Source: Pseudomonas antarctica (GTDB taxonomy: Bacteria; Pseudomonadota; Gammaproteobacteria; Pseudomonadales; Pseudomonadaceae). Taken from it: DNA of 64,000 bases. Each line of letters opens with the position of its first letter. Position 1 is the first letter of the stretch. This document shows, in pieces, positions 22,136 through 30,700 of the stretch. A program made the translations under genes and the position numbers. The notes under the pieces were generated by a model, which did not search any database, had not been told where the DNA came from, and was given only the letters and a program-made list of their open reading frames with translations. The stretch is from contig NZ_UYXQ01000013.1 of NCBI RefSeq assembly GCF_900624995.1, forward strand, positions 32,545 to 96,544. The letters run 5' to 3'.

Positions 22136-25100
22136 ATGCCCAGACTGCCGACCGTGATACTGCTGTCGCTGCTCACCTGGACCGCAACGGCTGGCGCGTT
22201 GACTCTCACCGATGAAGAGCGTGGCTGGCTGGCGGACCATCAGGAGCTGCGCCTGGGGGTGGATGCTTCTTGGCCACCTTTCGAATACCGTGACGAAAAT
22301 GGCCGCTACCAAGGCCTGGCCGCCGACTACGTGCGCCTGATCCAGGACCGCCTGGGCATCAGGATCAAACTGATCGAGCCCGTAAACTGGACCGCCGTGC
22401 TCGAACAGGCCAAAAACAACCAACTCGACCTGCTGCCCGGCATTATGTCCACCCCGGAGCGCCAGGGCTTCCTGGCCTTCACACGCCCCTATCTGGACTT
22501 CCCTATCGTTATCCTGGCGCATGAAGGCGGCGCGAAACCACGCAACCTCAAAGACCTGTACGGCCTGAAGATCGCCGTGGTGGAAAACTACGCGCCTCAC
22601 GAATTGCTGCGCACCCACCATCCCGACCTCAACCTGGTGGCCATGCCCAATGTCAGCTCGACACTGCAGGCGCTGGCAACCGATGAAGTGGATGCCGTGG
22701 TCAGCGATCTTGCCTCCAGCGTCTGGAGCCTGCGCCAACTCAAGCTCGATGGTTTATACGTCAGCGGCGAAACACCCTACCGCTATCAGCTGGCGATGGG
22801 CGTCCCGCGCGATGAGAAAATGCTGGTTGGCATTCTGGACAAGGTGCTCGCCGACCTCAGTTCAGACGAAACCGACGCGATCCAGCAACACTGGGTAGGC
22901 AGCTTCACCGATCACCGCACCTTTTGGGCCGACTTGCTGATGTACGGTTTGCCGGCGGTGCTGCTGCTAAGCACGGTACTGGCCATCGTGATTCGGATTA
23001 ATCGACGGCTCAGTTCGGAAATCTCCCGACGAGTCGCGCTTGAACAAGAACTGCGCAGCAGCGAATACCATTATCGAGGCCTGGTGGAGAGCTTGTCCGC
23101 CATCGCCTGGGAAGCCAGCATCACGGATTTCACCTACAGCTACGTATCGCCGCATGCCGAGGACCTACTCGGCTACCCTCGCGCGCATTGGCTGATTCCA
23201 GGCTTCTGGCGCAACATCATCCACCCCGCCGACCTGACACGTGCCGAGGCCTACTGCTACCAGGAAACCCGCGCCAACCGTGATCACAGCGTCGATTATC
23301 GGGTGATCACCGCCAATGGCCGCTGCTTATGGGTACGCGACATTGTCAGCCTCATCGAGCACGGGCATGAGCCGGTACTGCGCGGCCTGATGATCGATAT
23401 CAGCGAAGCCAAGCGCACCGAAGAAGCCTTGCAGCTGTCCGAGCAGAAATTTGCCTCGGTGTTCCAGCAATGCCCGGACATCCTGGTGATTGCACGCCTG
23501 TCCGATGGCTGCCTGCTGGAGGTCAACAAGGCGTTTGAGGACCAGATCGGCCTGAGCGCCGCAGACGTCGTGGGTAAAACCGCCACCGAATTAAATATCT
23601 GGGGCATTCAAGGCGTCGGCCCCGACCTGCTGCAACGGGTGCAGACCACCAGCATCCGCAACCTGGAAATGCCTTTTCGGCGCAGCAACGGCCAAACCTT
23701 TACCGGGTTGATCTCAGCGCAGCCGTTCCAACTCGACACCACCGAGGCTTTGGTGGTGGTGGTGCGTGATATCACCCAGCTCAAGGAAACTCGGCAACAG
23801 CTGCAAACCTCCGAAGAGAAATTCGCCAAGGCCTTCCACGCCTCACCCGATGGCTTGCTCCTCAGTCGCCAGCGCGATGGGCTGCTGATTGAAGTGAATG
23901 ACGGCTTCAGCCGTCTTACCGGGTTCGCCAGCGCAACGTCGCTCGACCAATCCACCCTGGACCTGGGCATCTGGGTCGACCTCAACGAACGCAAACACAT
24001 GCTCGAACTGATGCAACGCGACGGGTTTGTTCGCGATTTCGTCTGCCATATACGCCGCAACGACGGCCAGATTCGCCTCTGTGAAGTGTCCAGTCGCCCG
24101 CTGCCCATCGGCGACGACGACTGCATGCTGACCATCGCGCGGGACATCACCGAACGCCAACTCATGCAGGAAAAACTGCAACAGGCGGCCACGGTATTCG
24201 AAAGCACTGCCGAAGGCGTATTGATCACCGACACCCGGCAGAACATCAGCGCCGTCAACCGCGCCTTCAGTGAAATCACCGGCTACAGCGAAGCCGAAGC
24301 GCTCGGCAGCACGCCGCGCCTGCTCGCCTCCGGCCAGCATGACAGCGCGTTCTATGCGGCCATGTGGCACCAGTTGACCGCGCAGGGCCACTGGCAGGGC
24401 GAGATCTGCAACCGCCGCAAGAATGGCGAGTTGTACCCCAGCTGGCTGACCATCAGCGCCGTGCGCAACCGCGAGCAACTGATCACCCACTTTGTCGCCG
24501 TGTTCGCCGACATCTCCAGCCTCAAGCACGCCCAGGCGCGCCTCGACTACCAGGCGCATCACGACCCACTGACCGGCCTGCCCAACCGCACGCTGTTTGA
24601 AAGCCGCTTGCAGGCGGCACTTAATGGCCAGCAGGAAAGCGGCAACCAAGGCGCGGTGCTGTTTCTGGACCTCGACCGCTTCAAACACATCAACGACAGC
24701 CTCGGCCACCCCGTCGGCGACCTGCTACTCAAGGACATCGCCGTGCGCCTCAAGGAGCAACTGCGCGACGTGGACACCGTGGCTCGCCTGGGTGGCGACG
24801 AATTCATCATCCTGCTGCCCGGCCTGCAACACGCCAGCGATGCCGAGCACCTCGCCAATAAACTTCTCGCCTGTTTTACCCCACCGTTCCAGGCCGGCGA
24901 GCACGAGTTCTTTATCAGCGCCAGTATCGGCACCAGCCTTTACCCGCAGGACGGCACCGACGTCGCCACCCTGGTCAAAAACGCCGATGCTGCGATGTAC
25001 CGCTCCAAGGCCAAGGGCCGCAACCGCGTCGAAAGCTACACCCGCGACCTCACCGCCCAAGCCAAAGAGCGTGTGGCCCTGGAACACGAACTGCGCCGCG

Positions 25101-25879
25101 CCATCGAGCGTGAAGAGTTATTTTTGTACTACCAACCGAAGTTGAGCCTGGACACCCAGGAACTGATCGGCGCCGAAGCCCTGATTCGCTGGCACCACCC
25201 GACCTTTGGCGACGTACCGCCTGAACACTTCATCGCCCTGGCCGAAGAGAACGGCATGATCCTGCAAATCGGCGACTGGGTACTGGAACAGGCGTGCCAT
25301 CAGATGCACCTGTGGAGAGAAGCTTTCGATAACTTCGGCCCACTGTCGGTCAACCTTGCCGGCGCCCAACTGCGCCACCCCAACCTGCTCGCACGCATCG
25401 AACAGCTCCTGCGTGACTACCAGCTGGAGCCCGGCTGCCTGCAGCTGGAAATCACCGAGAACTTCATCATGAGCCAGGCCGAAGAAGCACTGGAAGTGCT
25501 GCACCAACTCAAACGCCTGGGCGTGCAGCTGGCGATTGATGACTTCGGCACCGGCTATTCATCCCTTAGCTACCTCAAGCGCCTGCCGCTGGACTTCCTC
25601 AAGATCGACCAGTCCTTTGTACGCGGCCTGCCCGATGACCCCCACGACGCCGCCATCGTGCGCGCCATCATCGCCCTAGGCCACAGCATGCAATTCACCA
25701 TCATCGCCGAAGGCGTGGAAAACCCCGCGCAACAGGCATTCCTCGCCGCCGAAGGCTGTGAACAGATGCAAGGCTACATCGTCAGCCTGCCCCTGCCGCC
25801 TGAGCTTTTTGCCGAGGCTTTTCTTCATATGAGCGTTTCAGACTTTTCGGATGGCACAGCGGGGAAACCATCGTTATAA
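22136..25879 (+). CDS. Membrane GGDEF-EAL protein with periplasmic SBP_bac_3 sensor and PAS domains
   Basis: 1247 residues from the ATG at 22136, which starts a signal-like hydrophobic segment. Order of domains: periplasmic solute-binding (SBP_bac_3) domain at about residues 30-255, a membrane helix near 262-285, about four PAS/PAC repeats from 305 to 810, a GGDEF domain with RLGGDEF and an upstream RDVD that fits the inhibitory I-site (RxxD), then an EAL domain with EALIRW and DDFGTGYSS. Both catalytic motifs are intact, so it may make or degrade cyclic di-GMP depending on an amino-acid-like periplasmic ligand. It stands alone between the rpoD terminator and a tRNA gene. Confidence 0.93.
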   Translation: MPRLPTVILLSLLTWTATAGALTLTDEERGWLADHQELRLGVDASWPPFEYRDENGRYQGLAADYVRLIQDRLGIRIKLIEPVNWTAVLEQAKNNQLDLLPGIMSTPERQGFLAFTRPYLDFPIVILAHEGGAKPRNLKDLYGLKIAVVENYAPHELLRTHHPDLNLVAMPNVSSTLQALATDEVDAVVSDLASSVWSLRQLKLDGLYVSGETPYRYQLAMGVPRDEKMLVGILDKVLADLSSDETDAIQQHWVGSFTDHRTFWADLLMYGLPAVLLLSTVLAIVIRINRRLSSEISRRVALEQELRSSEYHYRGLVESLSAIAWEASITDFTYSYVSPHAEDLLGYPRAHWLIPGFWRNIIHPADLTRAEAYCYQETRANRDHSVDYRVITANGRCLWVRDIVSLIEHGHEPVLRGLMIDISEAKRTEEALQLSEQKFASVFQQCPDILVIARLSDGCLLEVNKAFEDQIGLSAADVVGKTATELNIWGIQGVGPDLLQRVQTTSIRNLEMPFRRSNGQTFTGLISAQPFQLDTTEALVVVVRDITQLKETRQQLQTSEEKFAKAFHASPDGLLLSRQRDGLLIEVNDGFSRLTGFASATSLDQSTLDLGIWVDLNERKHMLELMQRDGFVRDFVCHIRRNDGQIRLCEVSSRPLPIGDDDCMLTIARDITERQLMQEKLQQAATVFESTAEGVLITDTRQNISAVNRAFSEITGYSEAEALGSTPRLLASGQHDSAFYAAMWHQLTAQGHWQGEICNRRKNGELYPSWLTISAVRNREQLITHFVAVFADISSLKHAQARLDYQAHHDPLTGLPNRTLFESRLQAALNGQQESGNQGAVLFLDLDRFKHINDSLGHPVGDLLLKDIAVRLKEQLRDVDTVARLGGDEFIILLPGLQHASDAEHLANKLLACFTPPFQAGEHEFFISASIGTSLYPQDGTDVATLVKNADAAMYRSKAKGRNRVESYTRDLTAQAKERVALEHELRRAIEREELFLYYQPKLSLDTQELIGAEALIRWHHPTFGDVPPEHFIALAEENGMILQIGDWVLEQACHQMHLWREAFDNFGPLSVNLAGAQLRHPNLLARIEQLLRDYQLEPGCLQLEITENFIMSQAEEALEVLHQLKRLGVQLAIDDFGTGYSSLSYLKRLPLDFLKIDQSFVRGLPDDPHDAAIVRAIIALGHSMQFTIIAEGVENPAQQAFLAAEGCEQMQGYIVSLPLPPELFAEAFLHMSVSDFSDGTAGKPSL

Positions 25880-25880
25880 T
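25875..25880 (+). promoter_or_regulatory. Putative -10 box of the tRNA gene
   Basis: TATAAT overlaps the stop codon of the GGDEF-EAL gene and ends 14 bp before the 5' end of the tRNA. No convincing -35 is seen. Confidence 0.5.
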
Positions 25881-25894
25881 CCGCGACCTACTGA

Positions 25895-25971
<77 letters not shown>

Positions 25972-25977
25972 CCTTTG

Positions 25978-26000
25978 AAAGCCGCGCGTTGCGCGGCTTT
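25978..26000 (+). terminator. Terminator after the tRNA (element-borne copy)
   Basis: AAAGCCGCGC and GCGCGGCTTT with a 3-nt loop. A close variant follows the native tRNA 3' half at 45599-45621, so the element carries its own copy of the post-tRNA terminator as well as the tRNA 3' half. Confidence 0.75.
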
Positions 26001-26039
26001 CGTGTTTCTGGATGGTCCTCCACTAATACAGTCCTATGG

Positions 26040-26089
26040 TCCAAAGGTACAAAATCGGTACAGTGCTGGTGCGCCAGTACACCTTTGGA
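26040..26089 (+). promoter_or_regulatory. Inverted repeats in the integrase leader
   Basis: TCCAAAGGT (26040-26048) and ACCTTTGGA (26081-26089) are perfect 9-bp arms around a shorter palindrome CTGG-TGCG-CCAG. Two GGTAC copies lie in the left half. The right arm runs into GGAG, the ribosome-binding site of the integrase at 26100. It could be an operator, integrase arm sites, or a structure limiting translation. Confidence 0.5.
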
Positions 26090-26099
26090 GTCCTTTCAG

Positions 26100-27173
26100 A
26101 TGGCAACACTAGTCAAAACCCCTTCCGGTACTTGGAAGGCTTTGATCCGCAAAACTGGCTGGCCGACAGTAGCCAAAACCTTCCGCACCAAGCGCGATGC
26201 GGAGGACTGGTCGCGTCGCACCGAAGATGAAATGGTGAGGGGCATATACGTCCAGCGCAGCGGTTCCGAACGCATGACGCTGGAGGCGGCACTCAAACGC
26301 TACTTGAGCGACATCACCCCCACCAAGAAGCCCACCACTCAACGTGGCGAAACCTCAAAAGCCAAAAAGCTTATCGAGCACCTGGGCAAATACTCACTGG
26401 CTGCCCTCTCTGCTGAAATCATCGCCGGCTATCGTGACAAGCGCCTTAACGAACCCAGCCGTGGTGGGACCATCAGCAACAACACCGTGCGCCTCGAACT
26501 GGCCCTATTGAGCCACCTATATACGGTAGCGATTCAGGAGTGGGGGTTGGGCCTTACGTTCAATCCAGTGCTAAACATCCGCAAGCCTAGCCCTGGGGAC
26601 GGCCGTGATCGGAGGTTATCGCCGGAGGAAGAACGCCTTCTGCTCGCGGCCGTGAATCGGCATAGCAATCCTATGCTGGGCTGGATTGTGTGCATCGCTC
26701 TGGAAACGGGTATGCTCTCGTCAGAGATCTCATCGCTACGTCGCCCTCAAGTGGATTTGGCAAAGCGCGTCATACGTCTCTCAGACACAAAGAACGACGG
26801 CTCCCGAACGGTCCCACTGAGCAAGCGCGCTACTGAAGTATTCAAAGCTGCGATGGATAACCCGGTGCGACCAATCGACTGCAACCTGGTGTTTTTTGGT
26901 GAGCCCGGAAAGGACAAGAAACGTCGTCCGTATGCCTTCACGAAAATTTGGGGGCAGTTGAAGAAAAAGCTCGATCTACCTGACTTTAGGTTTCACGACC
27001 TGCGTCATGAGGCGGTGAGTCGGCTTGTCGAAGGCGGGTTATCTGATCAGGAGGTTTCTGCCATCAGTGGTCATAAGTCGATGCAGATGCTTAAGCGTTA
27101 CACACACCTGCGAGCCGAAGACCTCGTTAGTAGACTGGACAAAATTACGAGGCCTGCCACTGAAGTTTATTAG
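26100..27173 (+). CDS. int: Tyrosine recombinase/integrase of the element
   Basis: 357 residues from the ATG at 26100 (MATLVKTPSGTWKALIRKTGW), with GGAG at 26087-26090; the frame is open further upstream through the tRNA but that cannot be coding. An AP2/arm-type N terminus, a SAM-like core-binding domain (about residues 60-160) and the catalytic domain follow. The HxxR box HDLRH, the SGH motif and the tyrosine in LKRYTH are intact. The first catalytic arginine, normally in TGMRxxE, appears as leucine (ETGMLSSEI). It lies next to attL and reads away from it. Confidence 0.93.
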   Translation: MATLVKTPSGTWKALIRKTGWPTVAKTFRTKRDAEDWSRRTEDEMVRGIYVQRSGSERMTLEAALKRYLSDITPTKKPTTQRGETSKAKKLIEHLGKYSLAALSAEIIAGYRDKRLNEPSRGGTISNNTVRLELALLSHLYTVAIQEWGLGLTFNPVLNIRKPSPGDGRDRRLSPEEERLLLAAVNRHSNPMLGWIVCIALETGMLSSEISSLRRPQVDLAKRVIRLSDTKNDGSRTVPLSKRATEVFKAAMDNPVRPIDCNLVFFGEPGKDKKRRPYAFTKIWGQLKKKLDLPDFRFHDLRHEAVSRLVEGGLSDQEVSAISGHKSMQMLKRYTHLRAEDLVSRLDKITRPATEVY

Positions 27174-27606
27174 TTTAAGACCGGGGGGGGGGGTTGCCAC
27201 GCCACCTCACCTTCGGGGCTTTTCTGTATGTGAAATTACACTCCACTTGCCTACCTGATTGCATTTTGATCAGCACGATTGGTGACCATGATCTACAGAG
27301 ATCTGCGAACAGAAATCGGCCAAAAGCGGACGTTTTCACTCGAAGTGTCGGACGCGAAAAGGACCTCTGAGACTAGCAACGAAACTAGGACTATCCAGTT
27401 ACCCACAGCAATGCAGACAGATCCCGTACGCTCGTACAGCCGTCTCGCAGGACTGCAACGCCAAATGAGTGAAGCTATGCCGCTCTGCACTGCCAACATC
27501 GGCGCCTAGCAACGCTCGACCAATACCTGTTCGGTAGCCGAAAAATCGCATGGCGTAATGTTAGGCACGCATGCGATAAGATGTCCTGATATGAAGGGAG
27601 ACATCG
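27174..27606 (+). other. Gap between integrase and the RT locus, with a G11 run
   Basis: 433 bp. An uninterrupted run of 11 G lies at 27183-27193, ten bases after the integrase stop. A short frame at 27279-27509 (76 codons) has no recognisable features and no good ribosome-binding site and is not called. The last 15 bp carry AAGGGAG, the ribosome-binding site of the small ORF at 27607. The RT operon promoter should be here, but no strong hexamers stand out. Confidence 0.5.
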
Positions 27607-27783
27607 ATGAAAAGGACGTCACTTACCGGTCAGTGTGGCTGCGCAACATCGGCAGAGGAGTGCTTAACGATCAGTGCGAGTAATAGGCCTTACCGCCTGT
27701 TGTTGCCTCCACCTCGGTGGAGTCCTGTGAGCCAATCTTGCACAGAACCTATTACCAATGATGTTATGGAGGCTGCCGAGTGA
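27607..27783 (+). CDS. 58-residue ORF translationally coupled to the RT-nitrilase
   Basis: ATG at 27607 with AAGGGAG (27594-27600) six bases upstream, one of the best ribosome-binding sites in the element. The 58-codon frame ends in TGA at 27781-27783, which overlaps the GTG start of the RT gene (27780-27782). The product begins MKRTSLTGQCGCATSAEEC, has Cys at 10, 12, 19 and 45, a LLLPPPRW stretch and an acidic end; it has no membrane helix and no family I recognise. The coupling suggests a partner, leader peptide or antitoxin-like regulator of the RT. The same DNA can form an RNA structure, so selection on RNA is the alternative. Confidence 0.6.
   Translation: MKRTSLTGQCGCATSAEECLTISASNRPYRLLLPPPRWSPVSQSCTEPITNDVMEAAE
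27680..27755 (+). ncRNA. Candidate structured RNA just upstream of the RT gene
   Basis: An 8-bp closing stem GTAATAGG (27680-27687) with CCTATTAC (27748-27755) encloses two perfect hairpins: CTCCACC (27707-27713) with GGTGGAG (27716-27722), and CTGTG (27725-27729) with CACAG (27741-27745). All pairs are Watson-Crick. The structure ends 12 bp before the RT ribosome-binding site. It may be an RNA partner or template of the RT, as known for other RT defence systems, or a translation-control element of the RT. It lies inside the 58-codon ORF. Confidence 0.35.
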
Positions 27784-30700
27784 GTGTCGTTGCAAGTCGT
27801 TACGAGCGTCTGGGGCCGTCGCTCTCCCTGCTTGCTGATGAGGCTGTCTTGGCTCAAGCATGGAAGAAAGCTGATGCGTATATTCGGCGACATAACTGGT
27901 ACGCCGACATTCTGGAATTGGAACAAGTCTCTCTCTTGCTTCCGCAAACCCTGCGCGTTTGGCAGCAGCAGATTTCGTGGGGCGATCACGCCTCTGCCAG
28001 CCCACTGCGCTTGGTTCCTGCACCGAAGAACGGCAAGTGGCACTTTCCGTCAAAAAAAGAAGGTGGCGATTGGAAATTCAAACCTACGCTGAAGTCTGAC
28101 AAGTCACTACAGACCGAGCCGGATTTGCGTCCGTTGGCCCATGTCAGTATCCGTGAGCAGGTGATGGCGTCCTGCGTTATGCTTTGTGTCGCTGACGCGG
28201 TGGAGACCCTGCAGGGCAATCCGGACCCTGCGACCTATGCCAGCAAGTCACAAGCCAGACATCATGTCTGTAGCTACGGCAATCGACTTTTCTGCGACTG
28301 GCTAACAGACTCGGACGGTCGTCAGCAGGCGCGCTTTCGATGGGGTAACGCAACAACGTATTCGCAGTTTTTTGTTGACTATGAGCGTTTCCTGGAGCGT
28401 CCGGCCGAGGTGTGCCGCGAAGCCCTTCCAACGTTGCAGGAGGAGCGGCTGTTTGTAGTAAAACTCGACCTCGCCAAGTTTTACGACTGTGTAAGCCAAC
28501 CCGCTGTGGTGAAGCGCTTGCGCAGCCTGTACCAGAGTTACGCCACTAGGTTCTCAATACCCTATGTCGTATCAGACGCAGAACCGTTCTGGCAGGCTGT
28601 GGAGAAAATACTTCGCTGGCAGTGGCATGTAAGCGACGCTGCTGATCGTACAGACTTGAAGTTGGGTCTGCCTCAGGGATTGGTTGCTAGCGGCTTCTTT
28701 GCCAACGCTTATATGCATGAGTTTGATCAGATGGTTCTCGGGACCCTGACTCAAAAAATTGGCATTCCCGTCAAAGTTAACGGCAACACCGTCACCGCCC
28801 GCTTGGTCGACTACTGCCGCTACGTAGATGACATGCGCCTGGTCGTTGCGATTCCCAACGAAGCCGCGAAAAGTATGGCCCTTGAAGCCCTTGCAAATGA
28901 TATGAGCGACTGGGCTAACAGTCTGATTGGCGGGTGCTTCAAGGACGAGCATAACGGCTTGGAAGTTAAAAAAGAAAAGTCCGAGGCCGTTGCTTGGGAG
29001 GACTTCGCCGTGCAGGGTAGTACGTCGCGTTTCATGCGTGGCGTGAATGGACAAATCAGCACAGCTCCAGATCCGGCCACGTTGCTGCAGGCTACCGGGA
29101 GCTTGGACCATTTGCTCTGGCTAGCGGACGCGCTAGACGACGCTGCCGACGTCGATGAAAACCCTCTCGCACTGGCTCGGATTTCGCTTCCGCGAGCAGA
29201 TGTGCGCGATGACACTGTCAAACGCTTCGCGGCCAACCGCCTACGCCAAGTCTTACGAATGCGTCGCAGCATGGCAGATCCTGAACTACCTGCTGAAGAT
29301 GCACTGGCGAATACAGAAGTGAGCGAGCGCCAAGCGCTCGATCACGAAATGGAGACGATCGCGCGAAAGCTGGTTGCATGCTGGTCTCGCAACCCAGCTT
29401 TGGCCAGCGTACTACGATGTGGATTAGACATTTTCCCGTCCGCAGAGCTACTGCGGCCTGTTCTACAGGCGTTGCAGCTGAAACTGAAGTCTGGAGCGAA
29501 TCGGGCAGAACGTGAAGTATCGCTGTTTGTATTATCTGATCTGCTAAGGGCCGGTGCAGTGGAGACAGGATTGCATCGTCCAGAAAGCTATCCGGCTTCG
29601 GCAGATATAGCCGGGTATCGCAAAGAGCTTCTGCAGACGGCGTTAGAGGTCGTCGCCGACTCAGACCTTCCTTGGTATCTGCTTCAACAGGCGGCATTGT
29701 TCCTGGCGGTCATGCAATACCCAGTCTTGTTGCCACCGCTGAAGGAGTTGGTCTCGTACAGTGCCTTGCATGGGGCGTTGCGTTTTTCACCACCGTTCAC
29801 TCCAGAGCTCTCCACTGCGCTTACGGCAGGGCTATTAGTAATGCGCATTACGGGGCAGCGCGACAAGTTTGTAATCTGGCTAGGCACTTGGCTGCAAAAC
29901 CTACCTATCAAAGAAGCCAACAAGCTTATCGATGATATTGCCATGATCGAACCAAGGGTCTTGGGCGAGATCCACGCTGCGTGGATCGGTAGAGGCAAAG
30001 TCGGTTGGGTCAAGCATGTAGATCGGTATCTATCTCCACCGCAGACTCAAGAATCCTCCATTCGGCTCAAAGACTGGCGAGCCGGCAAGCGCTCTCTTTT
30101 GGCAATAGTTACTCATCCTGAAAATCCATTTGTTCAGGAAAACGCGTTGCTCAAGTTGACAGTCGAACTGTTGAAAGCCGCGTCATCGGGCCTATTGGAT
30201 AACGATGGAATAAGCTTGGATTGGTTGGCTGTAGAGTGCGCGGACTGGAGCAGGGTTCAAGACCCCAACACCCAGATGATCTTGACGTTTAAAGCTCCCA
30301 ACAAGATTGTACAGCCATGGAACGAGACACCATCATGGTGCTCGGATGACTCGGCGTGGGCGTATCGCCTCGGGCGTCTCTTGCGTTCCGCTATCGTCGG
30401 GGAAAGCGACTTCACCACTCGTTTTTTCCCCCTCCGTGAGGAGCAGTTTGACCGATATCGAGGTATCCAGAGCAGTTGGTACAAGCGCCGCTTGGGATTG
30501 ATGCCCCTGAGCCCAGGGCTGGGCGAAGAGCCTACTCCCATTTCACCATGGCTCAACGAGCTGGTCATGCGATTGCTTCAGTGGCCTGGGTTGGAGATCA
30601 ACAGGAACGTCGTTGTAGGGTTCGCTGAAGCTGGAATCCCGTCGGACTTGCTTATTCTGGTCAAGGCAAGATTGGAAGAACAGGGGCGTCTTTTCGGAAG

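Noticed and set aside
27279..27509. 76-codon frame upstream of the RT locus
   Set aside because: No ribosome-binding site or recognisable features; polar low-information product.
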